Assembly (NCBI RefSeq): GCF_030651625.1
Contig: NZ_JAUSCF010000039.1
Span: 248,001 to 312,000, forward strand
Length of the DNA: 64,000 bases
Source of the DNA: Hydrogenophaga sp.
GTDB lineage: Bacteria > Pseudomonadota > Gammaproteobacteria > Burkholderiales > Burkholderiaceae_C
Direction of reading: 5' to 3'
Shown here: piece by piece, positions 8,852 to 17,533 of the stretch
Layout: every line of letters starts with the position of its first letter
Position numbering within the stretch: the stretch's first letter is position 1
The notes under the pieces: generated by a model
Database searches by the model: none
What the model saw: the letters and a program-made list of their open reading frames with translations, nothing else
Told to the model about the DNA's origin: nothing
Position numbers and translations under genes: made by a program

Positions 8852-9361
8852 ATGCAACTCGAATCGGGTGCATGGTCGCCCTACCTCGTCGGCACTTTGA
8901 TCGGACTGCTGTCGATGGCGACATTTTATTTTTCCAACAAGCCGCTGAGCGTGTCGACCGCTTACGCCCGGCTGGCTGGCATGGTCGGAACGCTGTTTTC
9001 CAAGGGCCATACGGAAAACCTGAAGTACTACCAGGACACCAGGCCAAAAATCGAATGGGGGGTGATGCTGGTGTTCGGCATGCTCCTGGGTGCCTTCATC
9101 TCCGCCGTCACCGGCGGCGAATTCTCTTCAACCTGGGTGCCCGCTCTGTGGGAACAGCGGTTCGGACCTGATGTCATATTGCGCCTCGGTGTCGCGTTCC
9201 TGGGCGGCGCGATCTCGGCCTACGGGGCCAGGCTCGCGGGCGGCTGCACGAGCGGCCATGGCATCAGTGGCGCACTGCAACTTTCGGTCGGCTCGTGGGT
9301 AGCGCTGGTGTGTTTCTTCGTCGGTGCCGTCGCCACCTCCCACCTGCTGTACCGGCTATGA
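8852..9361 (+). CDS. YeeE/YedE family sulfur transport protein
   Basis: A 169-residue membrane protein of the YeeE/YedE (TsuA-like) family, associated with uptake of thiosulfate or other sulfur compounds. Four hydrophobic segments are visible, and the family motif GGCTSGHGISG (about residues 129-139) carries the conserved Cys. It overlaps the next YeeE-type gene by ATGA at 9358-9361, so the two half-size proteins are probably translated together and may form one transporter. Confidence 0.9.
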   Translation: MQLESGAWSPYLVGTLIGLLSMATFYFSNKPLSVSTAYARLAGMVGTLFSKGHTENLKYYQDTRPKIEWGVMLVFGMLLGAFISAVTGGEFSSTWVPALWEQRFGPDVILRLGVAFLGGAISAYGARLAGGCTSGHGISGALQLSVGSWVALVCFFVGAVATSHLLYRL

Positions 9362-10005
9362 AGAACGCGATGCATGCACGTGCGAACCCCCTGCCTGACA
9401 ACGCGCCACCCGTGCTCGTTCTCCCGCCGCAGGCGCTCGAAAGCGATGAGGCTCACGACCTTGACAAGCCAGATTCAGTGCGCCAGCTTGCACTCGGTCT
9501 CCTGTTCGGTGTCGCTTTCGGCTTCCTTCTGCAGAAGAGCGGGGTGGCCCGCTACGAAGTGCTGATGGGGCAATTCTTTCTCACCGATTTCACAGTCATC
9601 AAGGTCATGCTCACCGCGATCATCGTTGGCATGGCGGGCATTTTTGCGATGCGCGGCCTGGGCCTGGTCAAGTTGCACGTGAAGCCCACGCGCTATGCCA
9701 GCAACATTGCAGGCGGCCTGCTTTTCGGCGTCGGTCTCGGGCTGCTCGGCTACTGCCCTGGTACCGGCATCGCTGCGCTGGGGCAGGGAAATCTTGACGC
9801 GATTGCCGGCATCGTCGGCCTGTTGGTCGGCAGCTACCTCTATGCCGAAACCTCTGCCTCCGTCGGTTCGAGGATGGCGAAAATCGGCAGCCGCGGACGC
9901 ATCATGTTGCCGGATCTGCTGGGCATGCGGCTGGTGGGTTTCATCGCGTTGTTCGTCCCCCTTCTCATTCTGTGCCTGATCGTCACGGCGCAACTGGCAC
10001 CTTAA
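9358..10005 (+). CDS. YeeE/YedE-type membrane protein (DUF6691 family)
   Basis: A 215-residue membrane protein, the second half of a split YeeE pair. The ATG at 9358 overlaps the previous stop codon, and the frame open upstream is not needed. About five hydrophobic stretches follow a 40-residue soluble N-terminus. The motif [14 protein letters not shown] (around residue 131) is the counterpart of the GGCxSGH loop. It is expected to work with the preceding protein in sulfur transport. Confidence 0.87.
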   Translation: MKNAMHARANPLPDNAPPVLVLPPQALESDEAHDLDKPDSVRQLALGLLFGVAFGFLLQKSGVARYEVLMGQFFLTDFTVIKVMLTAIIVGMAGIFAMRGLGLVKLHVKPTRYASNIAGGLLFGVGLGLLGYCPGTGIAALGQGNLDAIAGIVGLLVGSYLYAETSASVGSRMAKIGSRGRIMLPDLLGMRLVGFIALFVPLLILCLIVTAQLAP

Positions 10006-10015
10006 AGGAACCCCA

Positions 10016-10405
10016 ATGTACAAATTCAATGTCACCCTCCATTTTTCGTTCGGAGAGGCCATTGAGCGCGTCACGGCTGCGCTCAAAAAGGAGGGCTTCG
10101 GTGTGCTCAGCGATATCGACGTGCAGGGCACGATGAAGGAAAAGCTCGGTACCGATATGCCGCCCTACCGTATTCTGGGTGCGTGCAATCCTCCGCTGGC
10201 GTACACGGCCTTGCAGGCGGAGCCCGACATCGGCTTGCTGCTGCCGTGCAACGTGGTCGTCCGCCAGGAAGACGAAGGCCGGGTCACTGTGGCTTTCATC
10301 GACCCCTTGGTGATGATGGCGATGGTTGAAACGCGCGATGTTCAGGCTGTCGCAGCAGATGCCGAGCAACGACTGCGGCGGGTTTGCAAGGACCTGGCGC
10401 AGTGA
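10016..10405 (+). CDS. DUF302 domain-containing protein
   Basis: A 129-residue soluble protein of the DUF302 family, function unknown. The conserved start [22 protein letters not shown] and the motif [14 protein letters not shown] with a conserved Cys are visible. AAAGGA lies six bases before the ATG. DUF302 proteins recur next to YeeE and rhodanese genes, suggesting a role in sulfur or redox metabolism. This is the last structural gene of the cassette before the Crp-type regulator. Confidence 0.9.
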   Translation: MYKFNVTLHFSFGEAIERVTAALKKEGFGVLSDIDVQGTMKEKLGTDMPPYRILGACNPPLAYTALQAEPDIGLLLPCNVVVRQEDEGRVTVAFIDPLVMMAMVETRDVQAVAADAEQRLRRVCKDLAQ

Positions 10406-10597
10406 AATCCGAGAGCTTGACCCGATGCCTGTTTCACACCCCGTGTTCTGATTGCATGGTTTGCCCTCTTTTGTTCGCTATCAGACGGTGGGAAACCTTC
10501 ATGTATCGCATAGTGCGACAGGGATTGCCGGGCACTGTGTTCGAGCGACCCGCATGTGGACCCTAAACGGGCGGTGCTTGTGCATCGGACGAACACC

Positions 10598-11299
10598 ATG
10601 TCAGACATCGAAAACCACCTCATCGATCTGCTCCCACAGACAGTCAAAAAGCAGTTCATCGCACTCTGCGAGCCGTTTGAACTGGTGCTTTCGGCAGATC
10701 TCATCGAAAGTGGCAAAGAGTTGACGCACGCCTACTTTCCTCGCACCGGCTTCATCTCCCTGGTGGTTGACATCGACAGCCACCCCCCGCTGGAGGTCGG
10801 CATGATCGGTCGTGAGGGCATGCTGGGCTCTGAACTCATCCTTGGGCTCACCAAGACTCCCTGGCGCGCCGTGGTACAGGGTGCTGGCTCCTGCTTGCGC
10901 ATCGCCGTCAAGACCTTTCAGAAGGCCATGGAAGACATGCCAGCGCTGCAGGCAGTGGTGCAACGGTCACTCATGACACGTCTGCATCAGCAGTCGTTGG
11001 CATCGGCGTGTGAACGTTTCCACCCCATCGGCCCCAGGCTGGCGCGCTGGTTGCTCATGAGCCAGGACCGAGCGGATTCCGACCAGTTCCACGTGACGCA
11101 GGAATTCATTTCGCTGATGCTGGGCGTTCGGCGCGTGGGTGTGACCCAGTCGGCGAGCGACTTCCAGAAAAATGGCCTCATCGAGTACCGGCGGGGCGAA
11201 CTGAAGGTATTGGACCGGGCTGGACTCGAGGAAGAAGCCTGCAGCTGCTATGAGGCCGACAAGTTGCTCTACACCGAAATGATGGCCGTCAAGTTCTGA
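10598..11299 (+). CDS. Crp/Fnr-family transcriptional regulator (paralogue 2)
   Basis: A 233-residue Crp/Fnr-type regulator with an N-terminal sensor beta roll (about residues 20-140) and a C-terminal winged helix. LGVRRVGVTQSASDFQ is the recognition region. The ATG at 10598 fits homology; the frame is open to 10556. The C-terminus carries CSCYEADKLLY, the counterpart of CECY in the regulators at 511 and 24606. It follows the DUF302 gene after 192 bases and probably controls the sulfur cassette, which is inference from position. An inverted repeat, TCGCA-TAG-TGCGA, at 10506-10518 could be its operator. Confidence 0.87.
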   Translation: MSDIENHLIDLLPQTVKKQFIALCEPFELVLSADLIESGKELTHAYFPRTGFISLVVDIDSHPPLEVGMIGREGMLGSELILGLTKTPWRAVVQGAGSCLRIAVKTFQKAMEDMPALQAVVQRSLMTRLHQQSLASACERFHPIGPRLARWLLMSQDRADSDQFHVTQEFISLMLGVRRVGVTQSASDFQKNGLIEYRRGELKVLDRAGLEEEACSCYEADKLLYTEMMAVKF

Positions 11300-11379
11300 T
11301 CTTTCTGGTACCGAGACCACTCCGGCTTTGCAAGGGAGGGTCGGTAGGCTGACGCAGGGGGCCGCAGCCCCGCTCCCTT

Positions 11380-11880
11380 TCAGGCAATGGCAAGGCGTCT
11401 GTCTCGGCGGGCCGCCTGGATGACCAGATCGGGATCCGAACGCATGGCATCGGCCGGTACCCGGCCCTCCAGAGCAGAACTCGGATGGGCAAACCACAGC
11501 GCCGTTTCCCATTTGTCGTAAACACCCGCCAGTTCTGTGGCCACGAGGCCCACCTCTGCCAGTGGCGCTTTGGTGACCATGTCGAACTGGAATCTTGGCA
11601 GCCAGGTCAGGCATTGCCATTCGAAGTGAATCACCTCGTTCCTGTCCATCCACTTGTCCACGGTGCCTGCGGTGTGACGGCCGCGGCCTTCGAGCAAGGC
11701 GTTGACATCGCCCCCCCGATACAGCCCCCCGCTTCCACGGTAGGCCTCCAGCATGTGAAGGAACAATTCGTCGCGATCCTGCTTGCGCGAACCGGGCTCG
11801 TTGTCGCCAACCGAGTCGAGGAACTGGAAGGCAGACGACCCCCTGGTGGAAATGCTGGGCTTGCTCATCAGATGGTTCAT
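11380..11880 (-). CDS. hypothetical protein with MbcA/ParS-like C-terminus
   Basis: A 166-residue protein without confident assignment. The C-terminal part (about residues 110-155: WETALWFAHPSSALEGRVPA followed by DAM and DPDLVIQAARRDR) resembles the Xre/MbcA/ParS toxin-binding domain (DUF2384), which binds RES-domain toxins. No RES-type toxin gene is adjacent, so a toxin-antitoxin role is not supported here. The ATG at 11880 has GGAG five bases upstream. A palindromic operator candidate lies 95 bases upstream at 11975, shared with the ferritin-catalase unit on the other strand. Confidence 0.7.
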   Translation of the reverse strand: MNHLMSKPSISTRGSSAFQFLDSVGDNEPGSRKQDRDELFLHMLEAYRGSGGLYRGGDVNALLEGRGRHTAGTVDKWMDRNEVIHFEWQCLTWLPRFQFDMVTKAPLAEVGLVATELAGVYDKWETALWFAHPSSALEGRVPADAMRSDPDLVIQAARRDRRLAIA

Positions 11881-12243
11881 GGGAACTCCGTTCGGCAAGG
11901 TTCAGGAAGCAAAGCGAGCGCGCTTGCCAACGACGCTGTGTTCATACATTGGGACAGGCGTCGAATGGAGCGTCTGTGCGTCACCGAACCTTGTGGTGAC
12001 TGCATTGCATGACTCCCACGGCGCCGGACCAACGACGGTTGATCCGTCAGGCTGACAGGCCAGATTTCGGGTGAAGACTGGTCTTCGTATGTACGCCACA
12101 GCACCGACGAGCGCAGGCCGCCAGCCCCATGCTCGATCCGTGGACCAACGTGGTACCCCAACGTGGCACCCATCAACCAGAAGCTCCCTTCAACGAACTT
12201 CACGTTCGCGTTCCGCATACCCACCATCCGCCTGGAGAACCCC
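11881..12243. other. divergent intergenic region, MbcA-like gene and ferritin-katE unit
   Basis: No gene recognised in these 363 bases. One near-full palindrome is at 11975-11990. GGAG eight bases before 12244 serves the ferritin-like gene. No clear -35/-10 pair could be assigned. Confidence 0.4.
11975..11990. promoter_or_regulatory. candidate operator between MbcA-like gene and ferritin-katE unit
   Basis: Reads TGTGCG-TCAC-CGAACC, one mismatch from TGTNCG-N4-CGNACA. It could serve either divergent unit. Confidence 0.45.
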
Positions 12244-12792
12244 ATGAACGAACCTGTCAAACCACTCGACATCAAGGCCTTGCGCAACAGCGCACGCCAG
12301 CGCATCGAGGAAGGCGCCGTCACCGCAGGCTACAGCGCAGACCGCGAGGGCGTCATTGCCCTGCTGAACGAAGCCCTGGCCACCGAACTGGTGTGCGTGC
12401 TCCGCTACCGCCGCCACCATTTCATGGCCAGCGGCATTCATTCACACGCCACGGCGGCCGAGTTCCTGGTGCATTCCAATGAAGAACTCGCCCACGCCGA
12501 CCAGTTGGCCGAGCGCATCGTGCAACTGGGTGGTGAACCGGATTTTTCTCCCGACTCGCTCACCCAGCGCAGCCATGCCGAGTACGTGGAAGGCGCCACG
12601 CTGACCGAAATGATCCGCGAGAACCTGGTGGCCGAGCGCATCGCCATCGACAGCTACCGCCATGCGATCGAGTCCGTGGGTGCCGATGACCCGACCACGC
12701 GCCGCCTTTTCGAATCCATCCTCGCAGTGGAAGAAGAGCACGCCGACGAACTGGCCGATCTGTTGACGCAAGTGCCCGCCAAATCCAACTGA
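12244..12792 (+). CDS. ferritin-like (bacterioferritin/Dps-related) protein
   Basis: A 182-residue four-helix protein of the ferritin-like superfamily. Di-iron ligands are visible in the expected places: a Glu in the first helix (NEALATELV), ExxH in NEELAHADQ, a Glu in ENLVAERIAI and ExxH in VEEEHADEL. The start at 12244 is preferred over the longer frame because GGAG precedes it and homology begins there. It precedes a catalase gene by 12 bases. The pair suggests joint defence against iron and peroxide. I cannot tell bacterioferritin from a Dps-like or other ferritin-like type. Confidence 0.85.
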   Translation: MNEPVKPLDIKALRNSARQRIEEGAVTAGYSADREGVIALLNEALATELVCVLRYRRHHFMASGIHSHATAAEFLVHSNEELAHADQLAERIVQLGGEPDFSPDSLTQRSHAEYVEGATLTEMIRENLVAERIAIDSYRHAIESVGADDPTTRRLFESILAVEEEHADELADLLTQVPAKSN

Positions 12793-12804
12793 AAGGGACC
12801 CAAC

Positions 12805-14871
12805 ATGAAAAAAAAGCAACCCCACGACGCACTCTTGGGCACTGGCGGCGAACTGCACCAGCAGGCGAATGCCGAACATCCACCACTGACCACGCAGCAG
12901 GGCATGGTGATCTCGGACAACCAGAACTCACTGCGCGCCCACCCGCAGGGCCCCACCCTGCTGGAAGACTTCGTGCTGCGCGAGAAGATCACACACTTCG
13001 ACCACGAACGCATTCCCGAGCGGGTGGTGCACGCACGCGGCTCGGGCGCACATGGGTTCTTTGAACTCACCCGTTCGCTGGAGGCTTACACCACGGCCAA
13101 GGTGCTGACAGAAGTCGGCGAAAAGACGCCCGTGTTCTCACGCATCTCAACGGTGGCCGGTGGTTCGGGCTCCTCCGACACACCGCGCGACGTGCGGGGA
13201 TTCGCGGTGAAGCTCTACACCAAGGAGGGCAACTGGGATCTGGTGGGCAACAACATTCCGGTCTTTTTCATTCAGGACGCGATCAAGTTTCCCGATCTGG
13301 TGCACGCCGTGAAAATGGAACCTGATCGGGGCTTTCCGCAGGCTGCCACAGCCCACGACACGTTCTGGGACTTCATCTCGCTCACACCTGAGTCCATGCA
13401 CATGGTGATGTGGATCATGTCGGACCGCACGCTGCCACGTTCGCTGCGCATGATCGAAGGTTTCGGTGTGCACAGCTTCCGGCTGATCAACGCTGCCGGC
13501 GATTCGACTTTCGTGAAATTCCACTGGCGCCCCAAGCTGGGCATGCAGTCCACCGTGTGGGATGAAACGGTGAAGATCGCGGGCGCCGACCCGGACTTCC
13601 ACCGCCGCGAACTGTTCGACGTGCTGGGTGCGGGTGAAGTGGCCGAATGGGAGTTCGCGGTGCAGCTGTTCACGCAGGCCGAGGCCGACCAGTTCCCCTT
13701 CAACCACCTGGATGCGACCAAGCTCATTCCCGAAGAGCTGGTGCCCCTGCAAGTGATCGGCCGCCTGGTGCTGGACCGCTGGCCAGACAATTTCTTCGCA
13801 GAGACCGAGCAGGTGGCGTTCTGCCCCACGCACCTGGTGCCCGGAATCGACTTTTCAAACGACCCGCTGCTGCAGGGCCGCCTGTTCTCGTACCGGGACA
13901 CGCAGCTCTCGCGCCTCGGATCGGTGAACTTCGAGCAGATCCCGATCAATGCGCCCAAGTGCCCGTTCGCGAACCATCAGCGCGACGGTCACATGCAGAT
14001 GGCACAACCCCCCGGGCGCGTGGCCTACGAGCCGAACACGCTGTCGCCTGACTCCCCACGCAGCGACCGCGCAAATGGTTTTGTGAGCGTGGCGCTTGAC
14101 GAGGGTGGCGAGCGTGGCCGCGTGCGCGACGCCAGCTTTGCCGACCACTACAGCCAGGCCCGCCAGTTCTTCATCAGCCAGACGCCCACCGAACAGGCCC
14201 ACATGGCGTCGGCGCTGGTGTTCGAGCTGTCCAAGGTTGAACACCCGCACGTTCGCGAAGCCATGGTGTCGCACCTGCTGGTGATTGACCAGATGCTGGG
14301 GCAGCGCGTGGCCGATGGTCTGGGCATGGAGGCGCTGCCGGCCATGGCAGCAACCGTGCAGCCGTTGAAGGAACTGCCACCATCGGCCGCCTTGAGCATC
14401 ATCGCCAATGCCACGCACACACTGGAAGGCCGATGCGTGGGTATTCTGGTGGACAACGGCTCAGACGGCGCCACCGTTGCAGCACTGAAGAAAGCCGCGA
14501 TGGCGGCAGGTGCCCGCGTGAAGATCGTTGCGCCCAAGGTGGGCGGCGTCACATTGGCCAGTGGCAAAAAGCTGGCGGCCGACGGACAGCTTGCGGGTAC
14601 GCCTTCGGTGCTGTTCGATGCGGTGGCGCTGGTGCTCTCAGAGTCTGCCGGCAAGGCCTTGTGCCGCGAGGCGGCGGCGGTGGACTTCGTTCGTGATGCC
14701 TTCGGCCATCTCAAGGCCATCGCCACCGATGCGGGCGCACAGGCACTGCTGATGGCAGCGGGCATCAAGCCCGACGCTGGCGTGCTGGGCGCCGACGATC
14801 CCAAGGCATTTGTCGATGCCGCATGCACGCGCCAGTGGGCACGCGAACCTTCGGTCCGCCTGCTGGCCTGA
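12805..14871 (+). CDS. katE: large-subunit catalase, KatE/HPII type
   Basis: A 688-residue monofunctional haem catalase that breaks hydrogen peroxide into water and oxygen. The core (about residues 60-490) has the catalytic His in [14 protein letters not shown] and the proximal Tyr in [13 protein letters not shown]. Beyond it is the flavodoxin/DJ-1-like C-terminal domain (about 530-680) that defines large-subunit catalases. Length is close to that of E. coli KatE (753), slightly short at the N-terminus. It is co-directional with the ferritin-like gene 12 bases upstream and probably in one operon with it. Confidence 0.95.
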   Translation: MKKKQPHDALLGTGGELHQQANAEHPPLTTQQGMVISDNQNSLRAHPQGPTLLEDFVLREKITHFDHERIPERVVHARGSGAHGFFELTRSLEAYTTAKVLTEVGEKTPVFSRISTVAGGSGSSDTPRDVRGFAVKLYTKEGNWDLVGNNIPVFFIQDAIKFPDLVHAVKMEPDRGFPQAATAHDTFWDFISLTPESMHMVMWIMSDRTLPRSLRMIEGFGVHSFRLINAAGDSTFVKFHWRPKLGMQSTVWDETVKIAGADPDFHRRELFDVLGAGEVAEWEFAVQLFTQAEADQFPFNHLDATKLIPEELVPLQVIGRLVLDRWPDNFFAETEQVAFCPTHLVPGIDFSNDPLLQGRLFSYRDTQLSRLGSVNFEQIPINAPKCPFANHQRDGHMQMAQPPGRVAYEPNTLSPDSPRSDRANGFVSVALDEGGERGRVRDASFADHYSQARQFFISQTPTEQAHMASALVFELSKVEHPHVREAMVSHLLVIDQMLGQRVADGLGMEALPAMAATVQPLKELPPSAALSIIANATHTLEGRCVGILVDNGSDGATVAALKKAAMAAGARVKIVAPKVGGVTLASGKKLAADGQLAGTPSVLFDAVALVLSESAGKALCREAAAVDFVRDAFGHLKAIATDAGAQALLMAAGIKPDAGVLGADDPKAFVDAACTRQWAREPSVRLLA

Positions 14872-14965
14872 AGCGCCATCCGAACGGGGCCCTTGCTCCA
14901 GACACGCTCGCCATGCCGGGACGTGAGGGCACGTTCCGGTCAGGGAGCCACTTGCGCCACCGGCT

Positions 14966-14981
14966 GGTGCGGTGGCGCACA
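14966..14981. promoter_or_regulatory. candidate operator upstream of glycine-zipper lipoprotein gene
   Basis: Reads GGTGCG-GTGG-CGCACA, one mismatch from TGTNCG-N4-CGNACA, 64 bases before the lipoprotein ATG. Confidence 0.35.
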
Positions 14982-15045
14982 GACGGCCAGACAGATTGGG
15001 CCTATCTTGAACAAGCAGCATCTTGCTGACACTCAGGAGTTCTCC

Positions 15046-15693
15046 ATGAAAACATCGACCCCACGCAGCCTGAAGGCTTGGTTGCCTGGCGCACTCACCG
15101 CCGTGGCCGTGCTGGCACTGGCCGGCTGCGCCGCGCCCTACCCCTACCCGGTGTACGAACAGCCAGCGGCCCAGCCACCTCCGCGGGTCTACACCTATCC
15201 GGCACCGCAGGCGCCGCAGGTGCAACAACCACAGGAAACCCGACGCGACTTCCGGCGCCGCGACCGCGAGCGCCTGTTTGACGTGCCCGTGACATCGGTG
15301 CGCGCCGTCATGGGCGAAAGAGGCCAGCGCTGCTGGATCGAACGCGAAAACGTGCCCACATCCCGTGGACCGGCCAACATGCCTGGCGCCATCGTGGGCG
15401 GAGTGATTGGCGGCATTCTGGGTCACCAGGTCGGCGGCGGCAGTGGCCGTGACATCGCCACCGCTGGCGGCGTGGTGGCGGGTGCGGTGATCGGTTCCAA
15501 CGTGGGCCGTGGTGGCGCCTTTGGCGGCCAACAGACCCAGGACGTGCAGCGCTGCACCGCCGACCACAGCCGCAACACGCCGGACTACTGGGACGTGACC
15601 TACATCTTCCGCGGCGTTGAACACCGCGTGCAGATGACCGAACCACCCGGACGCACCATCACAGTGAACGACGAAGGCGAGCCACGGATCTGA
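15046..15693 (+). CDS. outer-membrane lipoprotein with glycine-zipper 2TM domain
   Basis: A 215-residue lipoprotein. The signal peptide ends in a lipobox (LALAGC) with the lipidated Cys near residue 28, followed by a proline- and tyrosine-rich stretch (about 29-65). The glycine-zipper region (about 105-160: GGVIGGILGHQVGGG then GAVIGSNVGRGG) is typical of the 17-kDa surface antigen family. Such proteins sit in the outer membrane and are often stress-linked. AGGAG lies six bases before the ATG at 15046; upstream open frame is ignored. A Rho-independent terminator follows at 15753. Confidence 0.88.
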   Translation: MKTSTPRSLKAWLPGALTAVAVLALAGCAAPYPYPVYEQPAAQPPPRVYTYPAPQAPQVQQPQETRRDFRRRDRERLFDVPVTSVRAVMGERGQRCWIERENVPTSRGPANMPGAIVGGVIGGILGHQVGGGSGRDIATAGGVVAGAVIGSNVGRGGAFGGQQTQDVQRCTADHSRNTPDYWDVTYIFRGVEHRVQMTEPPGRTITVNDEGEPRI

Positions 15694-15752
15694 CACGCGG
15701 CACTTTTCAGAACACTTCGGCTTGACCGAAACGGATCTCCACCCCCCCTTTG

Positions 15753-15776
15753 GACCTGCGATGCAGGTCTTTTTTT
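15753..15776 (+). terminator. Rho-independent terminator of lipoprotein gene
   Basis: Perfect 7-bp stem GACCTGC/GCAGGTC with a three-base loop followed by seven T residues. It lies 60 bases after the lipoprotein stop codon. Confidence 0.9.
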
Positions 15777-15884
15777 GCATCCAATCGGGGGGTGTCGGAC
15801 AGAAAGGCTCCGGGTGGCTTGCGAACATCGGTTTGAACGACCCGATGAAGGAAAGCAGCCAGTCAGCCTGTCACGCAGACGACC

Positions 15885-15917
15885 AAAAGCCTGGCATCCC
15901 CTGTAGGGATCCCAGGC
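15885..15917 (-). terminator. probable terminator of the lmo0937-family gene
   Basis: Inverted repeat GCCTGG-ATCCC/GGGAT-CCAGGC around a short loop. Read on the minus strand it is followed by TTTT. It is about 100 bases beyond the stop codon of the minus-strand small membrane protein gene. The rest of the gap 15694-16019 shows nothing else. Confidence 0.6.
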
Positions 15918-16019
15918 TCAGGCAACCTGCAAGGGCCAGTTGCCAGATGCGACCACGGCCTGCTTCCCCTTCCGGTTCGCAACTGTGCGAGCCGGTTCGC
16001 GGGTTTCAGGCCGTCTGCA

Positions 16020-16169
16020 TCACAACGGGCTGCGCCCCGTGATCACGCGCAACAGCACCATGATCACAGCCACCACCAGCAGCACATGGATCAGACCGCC
16101 CATGGTGGTGGAGGTCACCAGACCCAGGAGCCAGAGAACGAGCAGGACAACAGCGATGGTGTAAAGCAT
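16020..16169 (-). CDS. small lmo0937-family membrane protein
   Basis: A 49-residue protein made of two transmembrane segments (about residues 2-20 and 24-44), with the turn STTMGGLIH between them, as in the lmo0937 family. AAGGAG lies six bases before the ATG at 16169, which fixes the start; the longer frame is not used. Function is unknown. It is commonly induced with other envelope stress genes, and the neighbours here (DUF883, BON) fit. Confidence 0.85.
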   Translation of the reverse strand: MLYTIAVVLLVLWLLGLVTSTTMGGLIHVLLVVAVIMVLLRVITGRSPL

Positions 16170-16293
16170 GGAAATCTCCTTGTATGGAAAGGGAGAAGTT
16201 GAAGAGAGGCAGTGCAAACGACCGATGTGGTCCCTGCCCTCTCACCCACAGCCGGGGGCACAAACGCCCCCAAGCCGATCTGGTCAGATCAGA

Positions 16294-16665
16294 TCAGTGG
16301 TGACGGGGGCGGCTGAACATCGTCAGCAAGCCCATGACCGCAGCGCCCACGGCAGCGGCGATCAGCACCGATTTGATCGGCTCGTGTTCGATGTAGGCAG
16401 CAGCCGAATCACGGGTGCGCAATGAGCGCTCACGCAGGTGGTCCACGCCTTCACGCAGGGCTTCCTTGCTGTGCTGGGCAAGCATTTCGGTGTCGCGGGC
16501 CAGGTGCTTGAAGGCAGCGCCGGACTGCGCCCGCACCTCGTTCACGCCATCGGCCACGCGGTTTGCGCCTTGCTGCGCCAGACGCATGGCGCCCTCTGCG
16601 GTTTGCGAGGCGGTGTTGGCCAGGGCGGAGACGTCTTTGCCAAGTTCGTTGACTGCGGTGTTCAT
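16294..16665 (-). CDS. DUF883 (ElaB/YqjD-type) membrane-anchored protein
   Basis: A 123-residue protein of the DUF883 family, related to ElaB and YqjD, inner-membrane proteins reported to associate with ribosomes. An amphipathic helical N-terminus of about 85 residues is followed by IEHEPIKSVLIAAAVGAAVM, the C-terminal membrane anchor with the family's typical EHP/P-x-K-S start. AAAGGA lies before the ATG at 16665. It lies between two other small minus-strand envelope genes that are separately spaced. Confidence 0.88.
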   Translation of the reverse strand: MNTAVNELGKDVSALANTASQTAEGAMRLAQQGANRVADGVNEVRAQSGAAFKHLARDTEMLAQHSKEALREGVDHLRERSLRTRDSAAAYIEHEPIKSVLIAAAVGAAVMGLLTMFSRPRHH

Positions 16666-16852
16666 GTGATCCTTTCGGTGATGGGGGAGGAAACCGGGTG
16701 AAGCTGGTGATGACGTGAAAACACGATCCATCACTTCTGCAGCTGCGCAACAACCAGCGACACCAAGGAACCGGCAATGCCGGACCTCAGGTGCCGACTC
16801 CCTACCGTACAAGGCGAGAGAGGGAAGCCGCGCAGCGGCGCAGGAGCTGCGT

Positions 16853-17167
16853 TTACTTCAAACGCATGTCGTTCTTGACCGAGGCCACGCCATCCACGCT
16901 GCGGGCAACAGAGGTTGCCTTCTGGATGTCGGCCTGCGAGCTCACGAAGCCGCTGAGCTGGACCACGCGTTTGAAGGTTTCCACGTTGACTTCGGCCGAC
17001 TTCAACGTTGGCTCGTTGAAGATCGCTGCCTTCACCTTGGCGGTGATGGCGGTGTCGTCCAGATACTGGCCTGTGCTCTCCTTGGTGGAGGTGGCAGCAC
17101 AGCCCACCATGGTGGTGAAGGCGGCTGCGGCGAGCACGAGGACGGAAAGGCGTTGGATGGTTTTCAT
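16853..17167 (-). CDS. BON-domain lipoprotein (OsmY-like)
   Basis: A 104-residue lipoprotein with a lipobox ending at Cys 23 (TTMVGC) and one BON domain (about 38-104: DTAITAKVKAAIFNEP, then VQLSGFVSSQADIQKA). BON proteins bind membranes or phospholipids and are often osmotic or envelope stress proteins. GGAG is present just before the ATG. A palindromic operator candidate at 17282-17297 is 115 bases upstream and could act here or on the divergent riboswitch transcript. Confidence 0.9.
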   Translation of the reverse strand: MKTIQRLSVLVLAAAAFTTMVGCAATSTKESTGQYLDDTAITAKVKAAIFNEPTLKSAEVNVETFKRVVQLSGFVSSQADIQKATSVARSVDGVASVKNDMRLK

Positions 17168-17281
17168 TGGGGCTCCTTTAAGGATGGTTAGCAGGTGCGG
17201 AGGTGCGGGGTGTTCGGAACGAAAACCTCAAGCACCATCAGCGCCTTGCCCGCGAGATTAGGCCTGCGCTGCTCGAATGTC

Positions 17282-17297
17282 TGTGCGGTGTCGCACC
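17282..17297. promoter_or_regulatory. candidate operator between BON gene and riboswitch
   Basis: Reads TGTGCG-GTGT-CGCACC, one mismatch from TGTNCG-N4-CGNACA. It lies between the BON gene (minus) and the riboswitch-GDT1 transcript (plus). Confidence 0.45.
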
Positions 17298-17324
17298 TTG
17301 TCAGCGATGACTGCTAAACTCTTG

Positions 17325-17470
17325 AGCGTCATTGGGGAGTAGCCGCTCTTCACCGCTTCACGGCGGCACCTGCAAGAGGCTTGCGTCAACACACTTGGCC
17401 GGGAAATCACCATCCGGCCATGGCGCCAGCAGCTCACCGCCTGGCAAGACCTTTGACCACCATGCCTCCG
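17325..17470 (+). ncRNA. yybP-ykoY manganese riboswitch
   Basis: The conserved blocks of the yybP-ykoY motif occur in order: GGGGAGTAGC at 17334-17343, GCGTCAAC and ACTTGGCC at about 17384-17402, GCCATGGCG at about 17418-17426, then CAAGACCTTTGACC at 17445-17458. The motif senses Mn2+ and usually turns on manganese exporters or UPF0016 transporters. The gene it precedes is a TMEM165/GDT1 (UPF0016) protein, the expected partner. The boundaries given are approximate. Confidence 0.85.
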
Positions 17471-17505
17471 CGTTGGCCGGGGAAGCGTGGTGGTCATCCG
17501 TCTTT
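17455..17505 (+). terminator. riboswitch expression-platform hairpin
   Basis: An 11-bp stem pairs GACCACCATGC (17455-17465) with GCGTGGTGGTC (17485-17495), with one G-T pair, followed after four bases by a weak T-run (TCTTTT). The 5' arm overlaps the last conserved block of the aptamer, so Mn-bound aptamer and hairpin are probably mutually exclusive. This would give ligand-dependent readthrough into the GDT1 gene. Confidence 0.6.
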
Positions 17506-17533
17506 TGCTCCGGCCTCAAGGATCTCCCCTCTC

